From: RYN-230 sp963851025
GTDB taxonomy: Bacteria; Actinomycetota; Actinomycetes; Streptosporangiales; Streptosporangiaceae
DNA length: 64,000 nucleotides
Assembly (NCBI GenBank): GCA_963851025.1
Contig: CAWKOA010000030.1
Coordinates: forward strand, 124,001 to 188,000
Reading direction: 5' to 3'
The position numbers and the translations under genes were made by a program. A model generated the notes under the pieces. The model was not told where the DNA came from. It was given only the letters and a program-made list of their open reading frames with translations, and did no database searches. Shown here one piece after another: positions 58,741 to 64,000 of the stretch. How positions within the stretch are numbered: the stretch's first letter is position 1; the number at the start of each line of letters is the position of its first letter.

Positions 58741-58950
58741 TCACGCGGCGCGCCCGGCCAACTCCGCGATGCTGAGGGGCTGCCGGGGGGCGGGAAGGAC
58801 GCTGAGGAGGACGGCGGCGCCGCAGGCGATGCAGTACCATTCCGGGCAAATACCATCGAATGCCTCAGAACAGGTTCCCGGATCGGGGTGGACCTGAACG
58901 AAAGAGCCGGTGCCGCGGCAATCGGGGCAGTAGCTGCCGATCTGGTTCAC
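58741..58950 (-). CDS. small zinc-ribbon protein, 69 aa
   Basis: The protein has two C-x-x-C pairs (YCPDCRG and YCIACGA), forming a zinc knuckle of about 30 residues with an acidic middle, then a hydrophobic C-terminal helix. AAGGAGG lies eight to nine bases before the GTG at 58950, one of the best ribosome binding sites in the window, so I consider it a real gene. It is divergent from hemE and upstream of DUF3000, in the same direction. Role unknown; likely a structural or regulatory zinc protein. Confidence 0.7.
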   Translation of the reverse strand: MNQIGSYCPDCRGTGSFVQVHPDPGTCSEAFDGICPEWYCIACGAAVLLSVLPAPRQPLSIAELAGRAA

Positions 58951-59137
58951 GGTCTCGTGACCTCCTTACCCATGGACGCCGCAGGCGTCCTCATCTGGGG
59001 GTTTTGGGCTGCGGCGCGAGGCAGGTGACGATCGTGGCACGCGGAGCACGCGGATCGGTGGATGTCGGGCGGCGTGTCCCGATGTCACCTGGGCAGATGC
59101 GGCGGCTGAGCCTGCTTCCTGTGAGAGCATCGAAGGT

Positions 59138-60199
59138 GTGAACGTGCAGCCCAAGCCCCTCGATGAGTCCCCGTTCCTGCTGGCCTGCCGCCGCCAGCCG
59201 GTGCCGTACACGCCGGTCTGGTTCATGCGCCAGGCCGGCCGCTCGCTGCCCGAGTACCGCCGGGCCCGGGGCGGAATGCCGATGCTCAAGGCCTGCTCCC
59301 AGCCGGACGTGATTACCGAGATCACGCTGCAGCCGATGCGCCGGTACCCGGTTGACGCGGCCATCCTGTTCAGCGACATCGTGGTCCCGCTGCAGGCGGT
59401 CGGGCTGGACATCGACATCAAGCCGGGCGTCGGCCCGGTGATCGGCGAGCCGATCCGCGAGGAGCGGGATCTGGCCCGGCTGCGCCCGCTGGAGCCAGGT
59501 GACGTGGAGTTCATCACCGAGGCGGTCACCGCGCTGGTGGGCGAGCTGGGGCCCAAGCCGCTGATCGGCTTCGCGGGCGGTCCCTTCACGCTGGCCTCCT
59601 ACCTGATCGAGGGCGGGCCGTCCAAGAGCCACGACCTGACCAAGTCGCTCATGTACGGCAACCCGGCCCTGTGGAACGCGCTGCTCGGCAGGCTGGCCGA
59701 CATCACGATCACCTTCCTGCGGGTCCAGGTGGCCGCGGGAGCCTCCGCGATCCAGCTGTTCGACTCGTGGGCGGGCGCGGTCAGCCCGGAGGACTACCGG
59801 GCCGGCGTGCTGCCGCACAGCAAGCGGATCTTCGACGCCCTGGCCGACACCGGGGTGCCGCGGATCCATTTCGGCGTGGCCACCGGGGAACTGCTCGGCA
59901 TGATGGGCGAGGCGGGCGCGGACGTGGTCGGGGTGGACTGGCGGGTCCCGCTGGACGAGGCGGTCCGCCGGGTCGAACCCGGCAAGGCGCTGCAGGGCAA
60001 CCTGGACCCGGCGCTCCTGCTCGCGCCGTGGGATGTGATCGAGCGGCGGGCCAAGGACATCATCGGCCGGGGCCGCGCGGCCGAGGGGCACATCTTCAAC
60101 CTGGGGCACGGGGTGCTGCCGGCGACCAATCCGGATGTGCTGGCCCGGCTGACTGACCTGGTCCATGAGGCGTCGGTCCGCGAGCACGCTGGGCCGTAG
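59138..60199 (+). CDS. hemE: uroporphyrinogen decarboxylase
   Basis: HemE removes four carboxyl groups from uroporphyrinogen III to give coproporphyrinogen III. At 353 aa it is normal size. Signatures: PVWFMRQAGRSLPEYRRAR near the N-terminus, IFSDIVVPLQAVGLDI (catalytic Asp), FAGGPFTLASYLIEGGPSKS, FDSWAGAVSPEDY and FNLGHGVLP. The start is GTG at 59138. No frame disruption. It works with hemY 2.5 kb downstream. Confidence 0.96.
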   Translation: MNVQPKPLDESPFLLACRRQPVPYTPVWFMRQAGRSLPEYRRARGGMPMLKACSQPDVITEITLQPMRRYPVDAAILFSDIVVPLQAVGLDIDIKPGVGPVIGEPIREERDLARLRPLEPGDVEFITEAVTALVGELGPKPLIGFAGGPFTLASYLIEGGPSKSHDLTKSLMYGNPALWNALLGRLADITITFLRVQVAAGASAIQLFDSWAGAVSPEDYRAGVLPHSKRIFDALADTGVPRIHFGVATGELLGMMGEAGADVVGVDWRVPLDEAVRRVEPGKALQGNLDPALLLAPWDVIERRAKDIIGRGRAAEGHIFNLGHGVLPATNPDVLARLTDLVHEASVREHAGP

Positions 60200-60230
60200 G
60201 CCTTAAAACCATTGCGTGGGCGCCGCGGGG

Positions 60231-60275
60231 CGGCGGCCTTTCCCGGCACAATAAACGCCGGGAGAAAGGCCGTCG
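60231..60275 (+). terminator. stem-loop after hemE
   Basis: CGGCGGCCTTTCCCGGC (60231-60247) pairs with GCCGGGAGAAAGGCCGTCG (60257-60275) with two mismatches/bulges around an AT-rich loop (ACAATAAAC). It lies 31 bp after the hemE stop and is the only terminator here whose loop is clearly A/T-rich. Confidence 0.65.
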
Positions 60276-60387
60276 GCCCCGCTGCGCTATGAGCTGCGTA
60301 TCCTGCCGGCGCCTCGATGACGTGATCGGGCTGGGAGACGGCTCCCCCCGACGGGGAAAAAAATCACGGTCGGGGGACTGACTCGCG

Positions 60388-61339
60388 TTAGGGCTGGGGG
60401 GTGGGGTCGGGGGGCGTCGTGCCGGCGGGGGTTGCGCGGCGGTTCTGGTACCAGCGGCGGGTGCGGTAGGCGGGGTAGGCGAGGATGGCGGCGATGACGG
60501 CGAAGGGGAGGGCGGCGCCGGCCCCGGTGAGCAGCACGGAGACCGCGCGGACGAGGCCGTGCCAGCCGGCCTTCAGGCCGGCGATGAAGCCGCCCGGGTG
60601 GTTGTGCCTGGCCGGGGGACCGGCGTGGCGGCTCGCGACCAGGAGCAGGTCCACGGTGCCGAACGAGGTCTCGTGGGTCAGCGCGCGCTGGCGGGCGAGC
60701 AGGGATTCCAGGCGGACTCCTCGTCGTTGATCTGGTTCTGCACGGTGAGCAGGCTGCTGACCGAGCCCGCGTGGCGCAGCAGGGCGCGCAGCTGGCTGAT
60801 CGCCGCCTGCGTCCGACGTCACCCGGCTGGTCACGTCGGCGACGGTCTGGGTGACGTCCTGGGCGTGCTGTGACATCGCCAGCCGGGTGCCGAGCTGGGC
60901 GGACAGCGCGCCGAGCGTGGCCTGGTAGGCGCCGACCGGGATCTTCAGCTGGAGGCTGACCGTGGAGCGGTCCGGGTGGGCCCGGTCGAGCTGGGTGTTC
61001 TCGCTGGACACGTACCCGCCCGCGGCGCGGGCCAGCTGGGTGGCCTGGGCCGCGGCCCGGGTGAGGTCCGTGGTCCGCACGGTCAGGCTGGCCGTGTAGA
61101 TGATCGACGACGTGGCGGGCAGCGCGGTCAGCGAGGTGCCGCCCGATCCGAGCGGATCCGGAGGCACCGGACCCGGAGCGGCGGAGCCCGCGGCGGCCCG
61201 GGCCGGGAGGGCCTCGGCCCCGGGCGCGGACCCGATGATGTGGAGGAACCCCCGGCCGAGCATCCGGCGGCGAGCAGGCAGGCTCCGGCGAGCAGCGCGC
61301 GTGGAGGCGGCCGCCCGGAACAGCAAGGACGATGTCATG
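60388..61339 (-). CDS. DUF4349 lipoprotein-like protein, multiply frameshifted
   Basis: The gene encodes a DUF4349 protein: a lipoprotein signal, a coiled domain and a C-terminal membrane helix. With corrections it starts MTSSLLFRAAASTR, then LLAGACLLAAGCSAGG (lipobox LAAGC). YTASLTVRTTDLTRAAAQATQLA, GGYVSSENTQ, VSLQLKIPVGAYQATLGALS and DVTQTVADVTSRVTS follow. Further on are LESLLARQRALTHETSFGTVDLLLV and a C-terminal helix (AVSVLLTGAGAALPFAVIAAILAY). Frame changes lie near 61295 and 61200, and again between 60830 and 60715, the latter compensating each other. Function unknown; members are exported, membrane-tethered coiled proteins. Confidence 0.75.
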
Positions 61340-61384
61340 CCGCTCGGACGTGCCGGGCAAGCCAGCCCGGTTCCGGCGCCGCGG

Positions 61385-62602
61385 TCACAGATTGGCAACG
61401 AACTCGTCTCGGTCCGGGACGGGAGCCCGGCTCCACGGCCGGAGCGCGAGCGCGGCGGCCGGGAACAGCAGCACGGACAGCAGCGACGCGCCGATCAGGG
61501 CGGCGGCGCTGGCCGGGCTGAGCAGGCCCAGCGCGCTGCCCAGGTCCGCGACCACCACGGGGAAGGTCAGCGTGGTGGCCTGGAGCAGCCCGGCGGCCGC
61601 CGCGGGCGCGGTGCCGAGCCTGCGCCGGTACAGCAGGGCCGGGCCGCCGCGGACCACCGCGATCGCGAGCACCAGCAGCGGGACCAGGGCCAGCGCCGAG
61701 GCGTGCGCGAAGAGCGCCCGCACGTTGAACTGCACCCCGGTCATCACGAAGAACACCGGCACCAGGAATCCGTAGCCGATCGCGCGGAGCTTGGCCCAGT
61801 ACCGTTCCTGGTTGGGCCGCTCGTCCCCGTCGGAGATGCCGACCACCATGCCGGCGATGAACGCGCCGAGCAGCGCGTCCACGCCGAACTGGTGCGCCAG
61901 CGCGGTGAACAGCAGCAGGGTCGACGAACGCGCCCCGCACCCGCAGCTGGGAGGTGTCCTCGTCGGAGTCGGCGAAGATCCGGGCCATCAGCGGGGTCCG
62001 CCACAGCCGCTTCAGCACGCAGGGCCAGCACCAGCGCGGCGGCCCCCATGGCCAGCACGTAGATCACCTGGACCAGGGTGGACTCGGGCTGGGCGGAGAA
62101 CAGGATGGTCAGCAGGAGCAGCGAGCCGAACTCGCCGACCGAGCCGGCCACCACCAGGAGCTGGCCGAACTCGGTGGTGATCTCCTCGGCGTCACGCAGG
62201 ACCGGGACCAGGACCCCGAGCGTGCTGGCCACCAGGCACAGCGCCAGCAGCCGCACGTCCGCGCCGGGCGCGATCGCGTGCAGCCCGAAGGCGACCGGGA
62301 CGGCCAGCACCAGCGGACACCAGGAAGGCGGTCCCGGCCAGCCGGAAGGTCGGCCCGCGGAACCGCTCCGGCCGCACGTCCTGGCCGGCCAGGAAGAGCA
62401 GGAAGCCCAGGCCCAGCAGGTACAGCACCTCGGCCGCGCCCTCGGCCCGGACCAGGCCCAGCACCTGCGGGCCGACCACGATCCCGGCCAGCACCTCGAG
62501 CACCACCGGCGGCACCAGCCGCCGCGGCACCAGCCGGGCGATGAGCGGCGCCACGAACGCGGCCACCGCCACCACGAGCAGCCCGCCGTACTGGATCGTC
62601 AC
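61385..62602 (-). CDS. CPA2-family cation/proton antiporter, frameshifted
   Basis: This membrane protein of about 405 aa has the monovalent cation:proton antiporter-2 fold (Kef/NhaS3-like). It reads VLEVLAGIVVGPQVLGLV, LGLGFLLFLAGQDV, CLVASTLGVLVPVL and ALLGAFIAGMVVGI. GYGFLVPVFFVMTGVQFNV follows, and then ASAAALIGASLLSVLLFPA. Frame changes near 62310, 62020 and 61925 each fit one extra base. The start is the ATG at 62602, divergent from hemY. No TrkA-N domain is attached. It should exchange Na+ or K+ for H+ at the cytoplasmic membrane. Confidence 0.85.
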
Positions 62603-62664
62603 CTGACCCGACCCCCCGGTGGTGATTTACCCGCGCGGCCAGAAGGCACCCGTAGGGTGAACGG

Positions 62665-64000
62665 GTGGAGCAGCCTGAGCAGCCGGAGCGCAGCCGGTCG
62701 TCGCGATCATCGGGGCCGGCATCGCCGGGCTGGCCGCGGCGTTCTTCCTGCGTGACGAGCCGGTCCGGGTCGTCGTGCTGGAAGGATCGCCGCAGCTGGG
62801 CGGCAAGCTGTCCGTGGCCGAGGTGGCGGGCTGCCGCCGTGGACGTGGGCGCCGAGGCGCTGCTGGCCCGCAGGCCGGAGGGCACCGGGCTGATCCGGGC
62901 GGCCGGCCTGGGCGGCGAGCTGGTGTCGCCGGGCACCACCGCGGCCCGGATCTGGAGCCGCGGGGCGATGCACCCGCTGCCCGCCCGGCAGTTCATGGGC
63001 GTGCCCGCCGACCTCGGCGAGCTGGGCCAGGACCGGGCTGCTCTCGGCGGACGGGCTGGCCCGGGCCAGCCAGGAGCCGGGGCTGCCCGCCACCCACCGG
63101 GACGGCGACGTGTCGGTGGCCGGCTACGTGGCCGCCCGGTTCGGCCCGGAGGTCGTGGACCGGCTGGTCGACCCGCTGCTCGGCGGGGTGTACGCGGGGC
63201 GGTCCGAGGAACTGTCGTTCGAGGCGACGCTGCCCGGCCTGGCCCAGGCGTCCCGCACGCACGCCTCGCTGGCCGCTGCGGCCGCCTCGCTCGCTGCCGC
63301 CCCCGCCGCCGCCCGGCCAGCCGGCCAGCTGACCCGGGCCGGCAGCCGGCCCGCCCGGCCCGCCGTGTTCACCACCCTGGCGGGCGGCCTGGGCACCCTG
63401 CCGCCGGCCCTGGCGGCCGCCTCCGGCGCGCAGGTGCGGACCGGGGCCATGGTCCGCGAGCTGGCGCGCGGGCCGCGCGGCTGGCGGCTGACCATCGGCT
63501 CCGCGCACGCCCCCCAGCACCTGGACGCGGACGCGGTCATCCTGGCCCTGCCCGGCCGCCCGGCCAGCCGGCTGCTCGCCGGGGTGCCCGGCGCGGCCGG
63601 CGGCGGCCGCCGCGCTCGGCGAGATCGGCTACGCGAGCATGGCCATCGTCACCCTGGCCTACCCGGAGACCGCGTTCCCGCAGCTCCCGGAGGCCAGCGG
63701 GTACCTGGTCCCGGCGGTGGACGGGCGGCCGGTGAAGGCGGTCACGTTCTCCTCGGTCAAGTGGCCGCACCTGCGCGACCGCGCGGCCGGGCTGGTGTTC
63801 GTCCGCTGCTCGGTCGGCCGGATCGGCGAGGAGGCCATCCTGCAGCGCGACGACGCGGACCTGGCCGCGCTGGCCGCCGCCGACCTGGCCGCCGCGACCG
63901 GGGTAACCGGGCGCCGCCCGGCCGGCGCGGTGGTCACCCGCTGGGGCGGGGCCCTGCCCCAGTACACGGTCGGGCACCTGGACCGGGTGGCCCGGATCCA
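62665..64000 (+). CDS. hemY: protoporphyrinogen/coproporphyrinogen III oxidase, frameshifted and cut by the window end
   Basis: This FAD enzyme oxidises coproporphyrinogen III (actinobacterial type, also called cgoX) or protoporphyrinogen IX. After correction it reads VVAIIGAGIAGLAAAFFL (FAD motif), VVVLEGSPQLGGKL, VDVGAEALLARRPEG, VDPLLGGVYAGRSEELSFEA, FTTLAGGLGTLPPALA and SSVKWPHLRDRAAG. The last visible residues are RWGGALPQYTVGHLDRV, typical of the C-terminal region; about 20-40 residues are missing to the right. Frame changes near 62695, 62833, 63040 and 63605. The start is GTG at 62665. Confidence 0.92.

Noticed and set aside
60287..61360. A 357-aa protein in a second frame of the DUF4349 locus
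   Set aside because: Only short stretches of it (the lipobox region) belong to the real protein; the rest is low-complexity shadow. It helped locate the frame changes.

Overview
The window is chromosomal DNA of a very GC-rich actinomycete. The evidence is the codon use, frequent GTG starts, F420-type PPOX protein, NB-ARC/TPR protein, DUF3000, the ppk1-mutT1 pair and the dxs / rnd / DUF3000 / hemE / hemY neighbourhood common in Streptomyces-like and Streptosporangium-like genomes. I cannot name the genus. I saw no rRNA, tRNA, CRISPR array, transposase or phage gene.

Layout. (1) 0.3-5.7 kb: a secreted Tat-type GH2 glycosidase, a conserved hypothetical and a CopD-like membrane protein. (2) 15.3-5.8 kb, minus strand: a compact, mostly start/stop-overlapped run of seven genes: LigD-type polymerase, three tandem paralogues of a protein family I do not recognise (C, B, A), an unknown protein, a MoxR AAA+ ATPase and a metallopeptidase-like/VWA protein. 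This is the best candidate for an undescribed system. (3) 15.3-22.3 kb: a TetR/membrane protein pair with two operator palindromes, an ABM-ABM-SnoaL fusion, a YfcE-like phosphodiesterase, MmcQ/YjbR, GNAT, lysS, a PPOX oxidoreductase and a TMEM175-like K+ channel. (4) 22.7-34.5 kb, plus strand: a transport and oxidation block. It holds two FtsX-like permeases and an ATPase, an APC permease, a copper amine oxidase, a GMC oxidoreductase, an NCS1 permease and a STAND/TPR protein overlapping the permease. (5) 34.6-39.0 kb: trpB2, a secreted GH25-like protein, a small membrane protein and a beta-hydroxyacid dehydrogenase. (6) 39.0-48.0 kb: a perfect 60-bp palindrome, selA, a cupin, acnA, an MFS transporter, xylB and xylA. 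(7) 48.2-64.0 kb: dxs, fprA, ppk1, mutT1, ogt, a degenerate sensor kinase, rnd, DUF3000, a zinc-ribbon protein, hemE, a DUF4349 lipoprotein, a CPA2 antiporter and hemY (cut by the right edge).

Many otherwise well-conserved genes (GH2, ligD, selA, acnA, MFS, xylB, xylA, fprA, ogt, rnd, DUF3000, DUF4349, antiporter, hemY) carry single-base frameshifts, mostly +1 in G/C runs. Other long stretches (16.8-39.0 kb and 48.2-51.5 kb) have none. Conservation on both sides of each break suggests sequence or assembly error rather than pseudogenes. I therefore report each broken gene as one feature over its full extent and give the break positions.

How the genes work together: xylB/xylA form a xylose isomerase pathway beside a sugar-polymer hydrolase elsewhere in the window. 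dxs, hemE and hemY are isoprenoid and haem housekeeping. ppk1/mutT1 link polyphosphate and nucleotide sanitation. The amine oxidase block probably imports and oxidises an amine.
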